This document shows positions 47,172 to 58,115 of a stretch of DNA of 64,000 nt, piece after piece (the first letter of the stretch is position 1; every line of letters starts with the position of its first letter). The position numbers were made by a program, and so were the translations under genes. The notes beneath the pieces are model-generated. The model was not told the origin of the DNA and did no database searches. It was given only the letters and a program-made list of their open reading frames with translations. The stretch is from Hyphomonas sp. (GTDB taxonomy: Bacteria > Pseudomonadota > Alphaproteobacteria > Caulobacterales > Hyphomonadaceae), in the NCBI GenBank assembly GCA_017792365.1, contig CP051229.1, positions 1,116,001-1,180,000 on the forward strand, written 5' to 3'.

Positions 47172-50100
47172 TCAGGCGTTGGCGTCTCCTATCGCTTCCA
47201 GACTCGGTGAGGCCTTCCGGCTCAGTGCGCGCCGGATGTCCTCGACAATCAGCGTCACTGCAGGCGTGACGAAGATGACCATGAGACCCGAAACCAGAAT
47301 GCCAAATCCAAGACTGACGCCCATCGGGATCAGGAATTGCGCCTGTGGACTGGTTTCGAAAAGCAGGGGGCCCAGCCCCAATGCGGTCGTGAGGGTCGTT
47401 ATGACGACCGGGCGGAAACGCCGCTTCGATGCGGCGGCGGCCGCCTCGTCCGGCCCTTCACCCAGCTCGCGCTGCCGGTTGAACTGATCGACCAGCACAA
47501 CCGACGCATTCACCGCGACGCCCGCCAGCGCGACCATCCCGAATATCGAGACAAACGACATCGCATAGCCAAGAACGAGGTGGCCGAGGATCGCGCCCGC
47601 CACGCCGAGCGGTATCGAAACCATGATCGCGATCGGTTGCAGATACGACCGAAACTGCGTCGCCAGCATCGCATAAATCACCAGAAGGGCGATCAACGCG
47701 CCGCGCGTGAGGCTCGCAAAATCCTCGTTCTGTTCGCGCGCCGCTCCTGCCTGGGTCCAGCGCAGTCCGGGATATCGCGCTTCGAGCTGCGGCAGGATCT
47801 CAGCCAAGATCCGTTCGTTGGCGACACCCGAGGTCGAGATCGCTTCTTCCACATCGGCTGTGACGCTCACCACGCGCCTGCCGTCCACCCGCTCGATCGA
47901 CGAGTAGGCGCGGCTCTCCTCGATGTCTGCGACCGTTGGAAGCGGCGCTTCGGACCCATCCGGCAAACGGACGCGGAACTGGCTCAGCGCTGAGAGGCTT
48001 TCCCGCAGGTAGTCAGGATAACGCACGTAGACCCTGACCTCCTCGCGCCCGCGCTGGATCCGCTGCACCTCTTCGCCGAAGAACGCCTGCCTGAGCTGCC
48101 GCGCGATCTCGGCCGAGGCAATACCGGCCGCCTGCCCGACTTCGTTTAGGTCAAACACGAACTGCACCTTGCCGAGATCGAAACTGTCTTCGATCTCCGA
48201 GACGCCCTCAATGCCTGCAACCATCGTCTTCAAGTCATCGGTCGCCGCAAGCAGCTGTGCTTCTTCCGAATGCGTCAGCTCGTAGGCGATATCCGCCCCA
48301 AACCCGCCGATGGCAGCGTTGAACGTCAATCGTTCCACGCCCTCGATCTGCCCCGCAGCCTCTCTCCAGCGCCGCTCGAACTCCGCCGCCGAGATCGATC
48401 GCTGACCGAACGGGGCGAGCTCAACTTCGACCTGGCCGATATTCTCCGCCGTCGTGAACGAGCTTTGGCCGCCCGGTCCCCGCCCGCGAGGCGCGCCCGC
48501 CGGCCGTCGCCACGATCGAGACGATAATCTCCCGCCCAGTGGCCTCTTCGATTTCCCCGGCAATGCCCAATGCCGCCCGTTCCAGCCGTTCGACGGCGTC
48601 AACCGTGCGCTCGTAGGGCGCGCCTGCGGGAAACGAGATAGAAGCGGAGACCTCGTTTCCTTCGATGAAAGGGAAGAAAATGAACCGCACATTGCCGTTC
48701 GCAACCAGCGACACGCAGAAGATGAAGAAAGCCGCCGCGACGCCCAGCGTCACATAGCGCCATCTCGCCGCCGTCCGGACCGAGGGCTGCACAAGATTGT
48801 CGGAAAACCACGCAAAAGATCTGCTGATCCGGTCCTGTATCTGCTTCATCAGCCCCCGTGACCAGGCGCCGCCATGGCTCAGGTGCGACGGCAGAATGAA
48901 GAAAGCCTCGATCAGCGAGATGATCAGAATGCTGATCACCACCAGCGGAATGGCGCGGGATATCTCCGCAAACGTGCCGCCGGTCACCAGCAACGGCGCG
49001 AACGCGAAGATCGTCGTCGCCACACCAACCAAGACGGGCGCCTTCACCCCGCCGACGCCGCGTATGGCCGCGTCCGTGTCGCTGCTAGCGTTGTTGCGCT
49101 CGGCGTCAATGTTCTCGCCTATCACCACGGCATCGTCGACAACCAGCCCCAACACGACGATCAGACCAAACAGCGAGATCATCGACAGGGTGACGCCGAT
49201 GGACCCGAACAGCAAAAAACCGCCGAGGAACGCCGTCGTGATGCCCATACAGATCCAGAATGCGAGCTTGAGATCCAGCATGAGCACAAGAAAGAAGAAC
49301 ACGAGCGCGAAGCCGAACAGCGCATTGCGAACCAGAAGGTTGACGCGCTCGCTCAGCACCATTGTCTGATCGCGAAACTCCAGAACCTGAACGCCAACCG
49401 GCGGCGTGTAGCCGTCAAGAAACTCGTCGACGGCGCGCTTCACCGACAACACGTCCTCGCCTCTTGCTCGCGACACCTCAACAAAGATCGCGGGCGAGCC
49501 ATTGTATGTGCTGCGCACCCTGCTGCGCACAAACCCGTCATTCACCGTGGCGACATCAGAAACCCGCAGGATTGCACCGCTATTCTGCGTGCGCACCTGA
49601 ATGCTCTCGAAGGCTTCCCCCGTCTGGCGGCGCTCGTTGGTCCTGAGGAGAATTTCTCCGCCCTCGGTCACAATCGAGCCCGCGGCAAGGTCGAGCGAGC
49701 CGGCCCGAACGGCGGAAGCGACCTCCGAGAAGGTCAGGCCATACTCTCTCAGAGCCTGTTCGCTCACCTCGATCGAGATTTCGTAGTCGCGATCGCCGGT
49801 AAGCGAGACAAGCGTGACCCCCGGCGTCGACAAGAGGTCGCGCTCGATCTGTTCTGCAGCCTTCTTGAGATCGAGCGGCGGCAGATCGCCGACAACCGCC
49901 AGAGTGACTACCCCGCCCGTAGGCTCAGGGACGACAACCACCGGCTGCTCGGCATTCTCCGGCGGGAACTGACTGATCCGGTCGACAGCCGCTTCGGCAT
50001 CATCCTTCAGCCGCTGGAGGTCGACAAAGTCAGCCGCCTCGATGGTGATCGAACCCACGTTTTCAGAAGCGCTGGACGTAACACGCTTGACCCCGTCAAT

Positions 50101-50376
50101 GCCCAGCAGCGCCTCTTCGACGCGACGGGTAATCCCCTCCTCGACCTCCACTGGCGTTGCGCCCGGGTAGGGCACGGTCACCTGAACAATTCCGGGCGAG
50201 ATCGTTGGGAAGACCTCGAACCGCGCCGACAGCGCCATCAGTCCGCCGCCGACAAGCAAAACGAACATCAGCAGGTTCGCGGCCACCGGATTACGGATGA
50301 ACCACGCCGTCAGCGATTTATCGCCGGACTCTTCGGCTCCCGACTGAGGAGTCTGATCCGACATCTCATCGGCCAT
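47172..50376 (-). CDS. RND efflux transporter (AcrB/MexF-like; frameshifted)
   Basis: An inner-membrane proton-driven exporter of about 1065 residues when joined. The N-terminal frame (50376 to about 48490) has TAWFIRNPVAANLLMFVLLVGGGLMAL, the porter domain PGATPVEVEEGITRRVEEALLGIDGVKRV, and the TM4 proton-relay region GLIVVLGLVVDDAVVIGENI. A second frame continues from GRGPGGQSSFTTAENIGQVEVELAP to the end at 47172, including MVALAGVAVNASVVLVDQFNRQRE. The break lies in a GC-rich stretch near 48500. It overlaps the adaptor gene upstream by 11 bases. It is outside the island and probably resident. Confidence 0.87.
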
Positions 50377-51541
50377 CGGCGAACTCTTCCGATCCAGCGC
50401 GCGCCGCGCCTTCGCCCGCGCCTATCTGCATCCCCTCGAACGCGTTGGCAGGTGGCACAGACACCACTCCATCGGCAGCGTCGAATGCTGCGGCCACGAC
50501 AAAGTCGTCGCTCGTATCCAGCACCTCGATACGCCGCTCTGACAGCGCCCCATTCTCTGCCACCCACACGAGGTTCCTGCCGGCAAGGGCCGACGCAGGC
50601 AACCGCATCGCGCCTTCAACCTCGTCGCCTTCAATCGCGACATTCACGAACTGTCCGACCAAGAGGGCGTCCCGAGCATCAGGCTCGATGAATACCTGAC
50701 TGAGCCGCGTCCGCTCATCTAGCGCAGCGGACACGCGCGTGACCGTTCCCGAGACCACACCCTCGCTGTCCGATCTCAGGGACAGCGCGGCGGGACGGCC
50801 GATTGCTGGCGCAATCGATTCCAGCTCCTCCGTGGAGATTGCAGAGGCGACCTCCACCGCATCGATCGCGTAAACGGTGCCCACAACCTGGTTGGGCGCC
50901 ACGATCTGCCCGCGGTCGAGCCTGGTCGTCAGAACTCTGACCGCAGATGGCGCGGTCACCCGCGTCCGCTCCAGCGAGAGCATCGCGGCCTTTCTGGCCG
51001 CCTCAGCGCTCTGCAGGCGCGCGTTCGCCGCCGCAAGTTGCGGCTCCTTGACAGCCAATGGAGGCGGCTCGCGGTCCGGATAGACTTCTCGCCATTCGCG
51101 GCGGGCCAGATCCGCCTCGGTTTCGAGCAATTCGACCTCACTCTCCGCCGCGGCGATCTCGGCCAGCGTGCGCTCGAGCGCAAGCCCATATTCCCGTCGC
51201 TCGATCTGAAAGATGAGCCCGCCCGCATCTATGGTTCCGCCTGTCCGGAACGCTGGCGACACCTCCACAACCCGTCCGCCCACCTGCGCAGCTACGTCCG
51301 TACTGGTGCGGTTCTGGACAACGCCACTAAGGTTCACGGTCAGACGATGTGAGATCGAAACCGGGTCGACCACAGAAACGGTTACCGCGCGCGCCTGATC
51401 TCCGCCCGCCTGCCAGCCCGCCGGTCTGCCAGACGGCTTCAGCGCATTGGACATCAGCAAGGCGCCGACAATCACGAGAACAACCACAAGCAACTGCAGT
51501 AGTCCCGAGATTTGCCCCTTGCCCAACCGGATTTTTCGCAT
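50366..51541 (-). CDS. RND efflux periplasmic adaptor (HlyD/CusB family)
   Basis: The protein has 391 residues from ATG 51541, behind GGTGGAG; a longer start seven codons upstream lacks such a site. One N-terminal membrane helix (LLQLLVVVLVIVGALLMSNAL) is followed by the lipoyl/barrel-sandwich region (VNLSGVVQNRTSTDVAAQVGGRVVEVSPAFRTGGTIDAGG), a coiled-coil hairpin rich in Ala/Glu (TLAEIAAAESEVELLETEADLARREW), then RTRVTAPSAVRVLTTRLDRGQIV. It partners the adjacent RND pump. No outer-membrane TolC-like gene is visible. Confidence 0.86.
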   Translation of the reverse strand: MRKIRLGKGQISGLLQLLVVVLVIVGALLMSNALKPSGRPAGWQAGGDQARAVTVSVVDPVSISHRLTVNLSGVVQNRTSTDVAAQVGGRVVEVSPAFRTGGTIDAGGLIFQIERREYGLALERTLAEIAAAESEVELLETEADLARREWREVYPDREPPPLAVKEPQLAAANARLQSAEAARKAAMLSLERTRVTAPSAVRVLTTRLDRGQIVAPNQVVGTVYAIDAVEVASAISTEELESIAPAIGRPAALSLRSDSEGVVSGTVTRVSAALDERTRLSQVFIEPDARDALLVGQFVNVAIEGDEVEGAMRLPASALAGRNLVWVAENGALSERRIEVLDTSDDFVVAAAFDAADGVVSVPPANAFEGMQIGAGEGAARAGSEEFADGR

Positions 51542-51875
51542 GGCTCCACCCGCACTGATCAAAACCTACTACGCAGCCGCGCAGCATCCGGATCGCAATG
51601 GAAACCCTGTATGCTACCGACCAGAGAAGCAATCAGCGCGGGCTCAATACCTGACATCGCAGCCACCATAGCGCCGCGAGCAGTCGGCAATTGATGACTT
51701 TCGCGAAAGCGTTGATACGCCGATTGCGGACCTCCCCACAGCCTCGAAGCAGTGGTCGATCCTATTGCGAGTGGGCCGAATTGATCGACGTTAAGCGCGC
51801 GGCGCGATTGGCTAGAAAGGCGCCGTTTTCTCTCCAGTAGAGCGAACCTTAACGTCATGGCCGCGTTCGGCGACC
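51542..51875. other. Intergenic region between efflux operon and otsA, nothing identified
   Basis: A divergent promoter region of 334 bases. A minus-strand frame (51559-51858) lacks a clear ribosome-binding site and family resemblance, so I do not call it. No repeat or RNA gene seen. Confidence 0.45.
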
Positions 51876-53369
51876 ATGGACGCAGCTCAGCCTCTTTCGC
51901 AGTCGATCAGCCAGCCGCGTCTCGTGCTTGTGTCCAACCGCGTACCGGCCGAGGAGCAGTCCCCCGGCGGGCTCGCGGTGGCGATGGCGGACGCCATCCA
52001 GCGCCGAGAGTGCCTCTGGTTCGGTTGGGACGGCGATGCACATGCGCGAGTCTCCGGCGAAATTCGATGGACGGTGCGCGGACGAACGTCGTTCGGACTG
52101 ATGAGCATCGAGCAGCGCGAATTCGCGGCCTACTACGAAGGCTACGCCAACAGCACCCTCTGGCCCGCGTGGCATTATCGCCTCGATCTCAGCGCCTTTG
52201 ATCAGACCGAATTCGACGCCTACCTGCGAGTCAATGAGCTGTTTGCCGAAAAGCTCGTTCAGACGATCCGGCCGGACGACGTCATCTGGGTCCACGACTA
52301 TCACCTGATCCCGCTGATCACCCAGCTGCGGGAGCGCGGCGTACGAAACTCTATCGGCTTCTTCAGCCACATTCCCTTTCCCTCTCCCGAGATATTCGAC
52401 GCAATTCCGGGCTGCCGCCAGCTGGCGGACGGCCTCCTGTCCGCCGACCTCGTCGGCTTCCAGGCGAAGCAGGACCGGGAGAATTTCGAACGGTATGTCG
52501 CGACCAGACTTGGCGGATACTGGCTGTCGGACGGTCGGATATCTGCGCGTGGCCAGATCGTTCAACCGGGCGCATTCCCCATCGGCGTAGATGCCGAGGC
52601 CTGCCGCGCCATGGCCGAAGCGTCTTTCTCCGCGCCGAGGATCAGGAGACTCCGCGACCAGCTGGGCGATCGTCCGCTGATCATCGGCGTAGACCGGCTC
52701 GATTACTCAAAGGGACTGACCGAGCGCGTAGATGCCTTCGACCATTTTCTATCTGGCCAGCCCCCACGCGACGGCCTGCCAACCCTGCTGCAGATCGCCC
52801 CCGTCAGTCGCGGGAGCGTCAAGGCATACGTCCAATTGCGTGAACAGCTCGAGCAGCGGATCGGCCATATCAACGGCAAACATGCTGAGCTAGACTGGAC
52901 GCCCATCCAGTTCCTGACAACGCCGGTCCCCCGCAACGAGATAGCAGGCCTGCTCAAGCTTGCGAGGGTCGGGCTGATCACACCGCTGAGGGACGGGATG
53001 AACCTCGTCGCCAAGGAGTATGTCGCGTCTCAGGATCCATCCGACCCTGGCGTCCTGGTGCTCTCACAGTTCGCCGGCGCCTCCGAACAGCTCAAGGAAG
53101 CCTTGATCATCAACCCCCACGACACACGCCAGCAGGCCAAGGCGATCCGCGAGGCTTTGGCCATGCCCATCGATGAACGCAAGGCCCGGCATCAGGCGCT
53201 GATGTCGACCCTGCAGGCCAACGACAGCAGCTGGTGGTGCAATGAGTTCCTGAACGCGCTCTCGACCGTTCATCAGTCGCCAGCGGGTTTGGCTGACGCC
53301 ATCGGCGGGCACTTCTCGGCCATCAGATCGACGGGAAAACACGGTCCCAAGCACGTATCTCTTGGTTGA
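51876..53369 (+). CDS. otsA: Trehalose-6-phosphate synthase
   Basis: This GT20 glycosyltransferase of 497 residues makes trehalose-6-phosphate from UDP-glucose and glucose-6-phosphate. Family motifs are present in order: VLVSNRVP at the N-terminus, YANSTLWPAWHY, VWVHDYHLIPL-type (DDVIWVHDYHLIPLI), IGFFSHIPFPSPEIF, GVDRLDYSKGL, and PLRDGMNLVAKEYVASQ. No trehalose-6-phosphatase (otsB) gene is adjacent, so that step is encoded elsewhere. Trehalose would act as a stress protectant. Confidence 0.94.
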   Translation: MDAAQPLSQSISQPRLVLVSNRVPAEEQSPGGLAVAMADAIQRRECLWFGWDGDAHARVSGEIRWTVRGRTSFGLMSIEQREFAAYYEGYANSTLWPAWHYRLDLSAFDQTEFDAYLRVNELFAEKLVQTIRPDDVIWVHDYHLIPLITQLRERGVRNSIGFFSHIPFPSPEIFDAIPGCRQLADGLLSADLVGFQAKQDRENFERYVATRLGGYWLSDGRISARGQIVQPGAFPIGVDAEACRAMAEASFSAPRIRRLRDQLGDRPLIIGVDRLDYSKGLTERVDAFDHFLSGQPPRDGLPTLLQIAPVSRGSVKAYVQLREQLEQRIGHINGKHAELDWTPIQFLTTPVPRNEIAGLLKLARVGLITPLRDGMNLVAKEYVASQDPSDPGVLVLSQFAGASEQLKEALIINPHDTRQQAKAIREALAMPIDERKARHQALMSTLQANDSSWWCNEFLNALSTVHQSPAGLADAIGGHFSAIRSTGKHGPKHVSLG

Positions 53370-53468
53370 GGCAACCCGTCGACAACAACTCAGATCAACC
53401 GCCAGCGCCAGCTGGCGCGGAACCGCGCGGCAGGCGGAGCGTTGCCCAACCAAGCAATGGAGACGTAA

Positions 53469-54344
53469 GTGCGCGCCTATTGGAAGGGACACCTTCGACT
53501 GTCACTCGTGACAATCGGCGTTGAGCTCTACTCTGCTTCCTCACGATCCAACGAACTTTCCCTGCACCAGATCCACAAGCCATCCGGCAAGCGCATCCGC
53601 TACGAAAAGGTGGCGCCGGGCATAGGCCCGGTCGATCTCGACGATATCGTGAAAGGCGTTGAGCTCAGCAAGGGCGAATACGTGACGCTGGACTCCGACG
53701 AACTCGATGAAATCAAGCTTGATAGCAAGAAGACGATCGATCTCGTCCAGTTCGTCGAGCATTGCGAAATCGACCCTCGATACTTCAACCGCCCCTACTA
53801 CGTCGTGCCCACGGAGCAGGACGTCGCCGAGGAGGGTTTCGCCGTCATTCGCGAAGCGCTGCGTGACGCAAAGCGCGTCGGCCTTGGACAGATGGCGACC
53901 CGCGGCCGGGACCAGATCTGCGCGGTGAAACCATGCGGAGACGGACTGCTTCTCGAGACCCTGAGATACGCAAGCGAAATCCGGGACAGTGATCGCGTGT
54001 TCGGCGCGATCCCCGATGTGAAGGTCGACAAGGAAATGCTGTCCCTTGCCGGCGAGCTGATTGAGCGCAAGACGGCGCCTTTCGACCCCGCCGCATTCAA
54101 GTCCCAGTACGCCAGCGCACTGCGCGAACTGGTCGAGCAAAAGCGGAAGAAGGGAAAGGTCTCCCACGCCGATGATGATGAACTGGAGGCGAAGTCCACC
54201 GGTAACGTGGTCGACCTGATGGAAGCCCTGAAGAAAAGCGTCCAGCGCGGAGGATCGAAGTCCGGTTCGTCCCGCGCAACTTCGGCGCGAAAGAAGACGT
54301 CCACGACCGGCAAGAGGAAACCCACCCGCAAGAAGGCCAGTTAG
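53469..54344 (+). CDS. ku: Ku protein (NHEJ DNA-end binding)
   Basis: The protein has 291 residues from GTG 53469. The Ku core shows AYWKGHLRLSLVTIGVELYSA, LHQIHKPSGKRIRYEKVAPG, VELSKGEYVTLDSDELDEI and IDLVQFVEHCEIDPRYFNRPYYVVP. The C-terminus is a Lys/Arg-rich tail (ARKKTSTTGKRKPTRKKAS) that binds DNA. It acts as a ring on broken ends and recruits LigD, encoded three bases downstream. Confidence 0.95.
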   Translation: MRAYWKGHLRLSLVTIGVELYSASSRSNELSLHQIHKPSGKRIRYEKVAPGIGPVDLDDIVKGVELSKGEYVTLDSDELDEIKLDSKKTIDLVQFVEHCEIDPRYFNRPYYVVPTEQDVAEEGFAVIREALRDAKRVGLGQMATRGRDQICAVKPCGDGLLLETLRYASEIRDSDRVFGAIPDVKVDKEMLSLAGELIERKTAPFDPAAFKSQYASALRELVEQKRKKGKVSHADDDELEAKSTGNVVDLMEALKKSVQRGGSKSGSSRATSARKKTSTTGKRKPTRKKAS

Positions 54345-54347
54345 GCG

Positions 54348-56813
54348 ATGGCGGACGGGCTCGATGTCTACAATGAAAAGCGGGACTTCCGCTCAACTCC
54401 CGAGCCGAAGGGGAAGCTCAAGCGCTCAGCCGGCGCCGCGTACATCATCCAGAAACACGCTGCGCGCCGCCTGCACTACGACTTCCGGCTGGAATTGGAT
54501 GGCGTGCTTCTCAGCTGGGCGGTGACGAAGGGACCCAGCCGCGACCCCTCGGTGAAACGCCTCGCCGTGCGAACAGAAGATCATCCGGTCTCCTATGCCG
54601 AATTTGAAGGCGTCATCCCCGATGGCTATGGCGCGGGCACGGTCATGCTGTGGGACCGCGGCACATGGAAACCACGCGGAGACCCGCGCGAGGGGTTGAA
54701 GAACGGCCAACTCAAATTCGAACTTGAGGGAGAACGCCTGAAAGGCGGGTTCGCCCTCATCCGGCTGAAGCGGTCGGGAGAAAAGCGCGAGAACTGGTTG
54801 CTGATCAAGGAGCGCGACGACTTCGCGATCGACGACGCCGATCCGACCGACCTCTGGAAGGTGTCCGTCAAATCCGGCAAGCCGCTGGAGGAAATTGCAA
54901 AGGGCCACAAGCCAAATAAAAAACGCGAAGGCCGACGCAGTAAGCCTGCCCGAACCACCAAAGCGAAATCGAGTCAGCCAAAGTTCACATCCCCCCAACT
55001 GGCGACTCTGGCGGACGCGCCGCCTGAGGGCGATGGGTGGCTGCATGAAGTGAAGTTCGACGGCTACCGGATCATCGCCGTCATCCGGAATGGAAAAGCT
55101 CGCCTCTACACGCGCAACCGGAAGGACTGGAGCCACAAATATCCAGGTGTCGTGGAGACGCTGGAAACCCTCGGCATCGAAAACGCCGTGTTGGACGGCG
55201 AACTCGTCGCACTCGATGATGACGGACGAACCGACTTCTCGCTGATGTCGGCAGCGCCGGATGATCCGTCGATCCCGCTCAACTATTATGTGTTCGATCT
55301 CATCAACCTGGACGTCGCCGACATGACTGCGCTGCCGCTGATCGAGCGAAAATCTAGTCTGCAGGCTTTGCTGGAAGAAGCGCCGGAAACGCTGATCTAT
55401 ACCGACCACATAGAAGGCGACGGCGATCAGGTCATCGCGGCCGCGTGTCGGATGAATCTGGAAGGCGTCATCTCGAAGCGGGCGGACGCACCCTATCGGT
55501 CCGGACGCAACCGGGACTGGATCAAGAGCAAGTGCATCGGAAACGATGAATTCCTGATCTGTGGCTACCGGAAGTCGGACAAGCGCGGACGACCCTTCGC
55601 CTCGCTGCTGCTAGGCGAATACCTAGACGGGGCGCTCGAATATCGAGGCCGGGTCGGAACCGGTTTCGACGAGAAGGCCTTCGACGACCTCCAGCAGAAG
55701 TTCGCATCCAGAAAGCGCAAGACGAGTCCGTTTGACGATACGCCGCCAGATGCACGCGACGCGGCCGTCTGGCTCCGCCCCGATCTCATCGCGCAGGTGG
55801 CGTACTTTGAGCGCACAAAGGACGGACGGCTGCGCCACCCAAGCTTTCTGGGCCTACGAAAAGACAAGGACGCGACCGACATGAAGCGCGACGCCCAAGA
55901 CTCAAAAGCTGACCGCCAGACAGATCCGATCGCGAACGTGAAACTTTCCTCCCCGGACAAGGTGTTGTGGCCGGATCAGGGCGTAACCAAGATAGCCCTC
56001 GCCGAGTATCTCACGGAACACGCCCAATACATTCTGCCGCACCTGAAAGACCGTCCCGTCAGCCTGGTCCGATGCCCACAAGGTCGCCAGCAGAAATGCT
56101 TTTTCCAACGGCATCACAATGCATCATCGCCAGATGAGCTGGGCAGCGTGAACATCCGCGAGAAGGATGGCGAGACATCACCCTACCTTGTGATCGATTC
56201 CGAAACAGGCCTCGCAGCGGCCGCCCAGATCGGCGCGCTCGAGCTGCATGTGTGGGGCTCGCGCAGCGACATGATCGAGCGTCCTGAGCGACTTGTGATG
56301 GATTTGGACCCGGACGAGGCGCTTGGCTTTGCCGCAGTCCGCGACGCCGCATTCGAAGTGCGTGACGTTCTGGCCGCGCTGGGCCTTCAGTCATTCCCCC
56401 TGCTCACAGGCGGCAAAGGCGTACACGTCATCGCGCCGCTACTCCGTCGGAACAGCTGGGACGAAGTGAAGGCGTTCACCAGAGGAGTCGCGAACAAGCT
56501 GGCGGCGGCGGCGCCTGACAAATACATCGCGCAGGCATCGAAACAGAAGCGCAAAGGTCGGATATTCATCGACTGGCTCCGCAACGAGCGTGGCGCGACC
56601 GCCATCGCCCCCTACTCGACCCGGGCCCGCCCTGGTTGCCCGATCGCAACCCCGGTTTCATGGCGAGACCTGAAGAGGATCGACACAGCTGCAGCCTACA
56701 CCATCGAGACGGTCCCGCGCCGTTTGGCGTCTCTCAAGTCTGACCCATGGGATGGATACGACCAGCTGCGCCAGTCTGTGACCAAAGCGATGCAGGAAGC
56801 CGTAGCCGACTAG
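54348..56813 (+). CDS. ligD: Multifunctional DNA ligase D
   Basis: The protein has 821 residues with domains in order: 3'-phosphoesterase (about 1-170; KHAARRLHYDFRLELDGVLLSWAVTKGPS), ATP-dependent ligase (about 205-510; motif I Lys236 in EVKFDGYRI), and polymerase/primase (about 535-821; LVRCPQGRQQKCFFQRH, MDLDPDEALGF, LTGGKGVHVIAPL). PE-LIG-POL order is as in many proteobacteria. It repairs double-strand breaks with Ku. A Lys-rich linker lies at about 186-210. Stop is 75 bases before topoisomerase IB. Confidence 0.95.
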   Translation: MADGLDVYNEKRDFRSTPEPKGKLKRSAGAAYIIQKHAARRLHYDFRLELDGVLLSWAVTKGPSRDPSVKRLAVRTEDHPVSYAEFEGVIPDGYGAGTVMLWDRGTWKPRGDPREGLKNGQLKFELEGERLKGGFALIRLKRSGEKRENWLLIKERDDFAIDDADPTDLWKVSVKSGKPLEEIAKGHKPNKKREGRRSKPARTTKAKSSQPKFTSPQLATLADAPPEGDGWLHEVKFDGYRIIAVIRNGKARLYTRNRKDWSHKYPGVVETLETLGIENAVLDGELVALDDDGRTDFSLMSAAPDDPSIPLNYYVFDLINLDVADMTALPLIERKSSLQALLEEAPETLIYTDHIEGDGDQVIAAACRMNLEGVISKRADAPYRSGRNRDWIKSKCIGNDEFLICGYRKSDKRGRPFASLLLGEYLDGALEYRGRVGTGFDEKAFDDLQQKFASRKRKTSPFDDTPPDARDAAVWLRPDLIAQVAYFERTKDGRLRHPSFLGLRKDKDATDMKRDAQDSKADRQTDPIANVKLSSPDKVLWPDQGVTKIALAEYLTEHAQYILPHLKDRPVSLVRCPQGRQQKCFFQRHHNASSPDELGSVNIREKDGETSPYLVIDSETGLAAAAQIGALELHVWGSRSDMIERPERLVMDLDPDEALGFAAVRDAAFEVRDVLAALGLQSFPLLTGGKGVHVIAPLLRRNSWDEVKAFTRGVANKLAAAAPDKYIAQASKQKRKGRIFIDWLRNERGATAIAPYSTRARPGCPIATPVSWRDLKRIDTAAAYTIETVPRRLASLKSDPWDGYDQLRQSVTKAMQEAVAD

Positions 56814-56888
56814 GCTCCAGCGCAACCGCGCTCTTCCTCGGGCGTTGGAGGACGGGTGCGGGACGACTTTCTGATTGAGTGACATCGC

Positions 56889-57884
56889 TTGGACGCCGCA
56901 ACCGAACCGCAACTGCATCGCCACATCATCGAACCGGAACACGTCGGCCTGAAGCGGGCGCAGCCTGATGGACAGGGTTGGGCCCGGCGTCGAAGCGGAG
57001 GCGGCTGGCGGTTCACGAACGCCTCTGGCAAGTCGCTCTCGGATCCGCACAAGAGACGCTGTCTCAAACTGGCGATCCCGCCAGCGTGGCGCGACGTCTG
57101 GATCAGCCCATGTCCACGCGCCCATATCCAGGCATACGGCGAAGACGCGGCCGGTCGCCGCCAGTACATCTACCACGACGAATGGCGCGCCGCATGCGAG
57201 GCTGCAAAGTTCGAAGACCTCCCACGCTTCGCAGAGGCGCTACCCAGGTTTCGCGCGAAAGTGGCTCGCGTACTGAAAAGCTCCGAGGATGATGGCGATC
57301 TGGCGTTGGCCACCCTGGCGCGCCTGATTGACGTCTCAGGCATCCGGATCGGCAACCCGCGCTCCGCGAAAACCGCGCGCACATACGGCGCGGCGACCCT
57401 GAAGCGACGCCACCTGCGTCTCGAGGAAAACGAGGCGACCCTGAAGTTCAAGGGCAAGGGCGGCGTCGAGCACGAGCGCCACATAGACGATCCGATATTG
57501 CTGGACGCGCTCCAACATCTGGCGGGGCTCCCTGGCCCCGATCTGTTCGCCGGTCCATCGATCAAGGTGACCGGCGGCGACCTCAACGACTTCATCGCTG
57601 ACTGCATGAAGCTGCCCTTCACCGCCAAGGATTTCCGGACCTGGGGCGGCAGTGTCGCCGCGGCGCGTTACCTGCGACACGAAAGCGAACCGACGATCAA
57701 GGGATGTGCAAGCGCGGCTGCGGACTATCTCGGCAACACGCCCGCGATCGCCCAGTCATCCTATATCCACCCGGCGATCATTCGCGCTGCGAAGACTGGA
57801 GAGGTGCTCACATCCCCAGCTGGGCCTGTCAGGCTGAGAAGCGATGAACGCTTTTGCTTCGCCATCATTTCAGATGCAGAGTAG
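56889..57884 (+). CDS. DNA topoisomerase IB (poxvirus-like)
   Basis: The protein has 331 residues, TTG start. Bacterial type IB topoisomerase signature: RKRRCLKLAIPPAWRDVWISP-like stretch at about 55-80, LATLARLIDVSGIRIGN, LKFKGKGGVEHERHIDD, KDFRTWGGSVAAARYL, and the active-site Tyr in NTPAIAQSSYIHPAII. It relaxes supercoils through a 3'-phosphotyrosine intermediate. Such genes often lie near NHEJ genes in alphaproteobacteria. The start is uncertain because no strong Shine-Dalgarno is visible. Confidence 0.9.
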   Translation: MDAATEPQLHRHIIEPEHVGLKRAQPDGQGWARRRSGGGWRFTNASGKSLSDPHKRRCLKLAIPPAWRDVWISPCPRAHIQAYGEDAAGRRQYIYHDEWRAACEAAKFEDLPRFAEALPRFRAKVARVLKSSEDDGDLALATLARLIDVSGIRIGNPRSAKTARTYGAATLKRRHLRLEENEATLKFKGKGGVEHERHIDDPILLDALQHLAGLPGPDLFAGPSIKVTGGDLNDFIADCMKLPFTAKDFRTWGGSVAAARYLRHESEPTIKGCASAAADYLGNTPAIAQSSYIHPAIIRAAKTGEVLTSPAGPVRLRSDERFCFAIISDAE

Positions 57885-58115
57885 CCACTCAATCACTTTC
57901 GGAAGGTCTGCGCTGCCGACCGCACGATGGATCCCAATCTCTTCCGGGACGGATCCACATCGACGATACCCGACATCACTCAATCGAAATCGACGCTCGA
58001 CCCGCCCCACACCCGCTGCTATCCGCCGGAGTAAGGGCAAACCACTCAAAGCGTAGCTCTCTGCCCTTTGCCCACACCCTACAGGGAGAGGCGGACCGAT
58101 GTACGCTCTGCTCGC

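Noticed and set aside
48874-50691. Plus-strand open frame of 605 codons
   Set aside because: It is antisense to the RND pump and adaptor; composition is that of a reverse-frame artefact.
51559-51858. Minus-strand frame of 99 codons upstream of otsA
   Set aside because: It has no supporting start signal or family and lies in a divergent promoter region.
54426-55409. Minus-strand frame of 327 codons inside ligD
   Set aside because: It is the reverse of the phosphoesterase and ligase domains, which have clear motifs on the plus strand.
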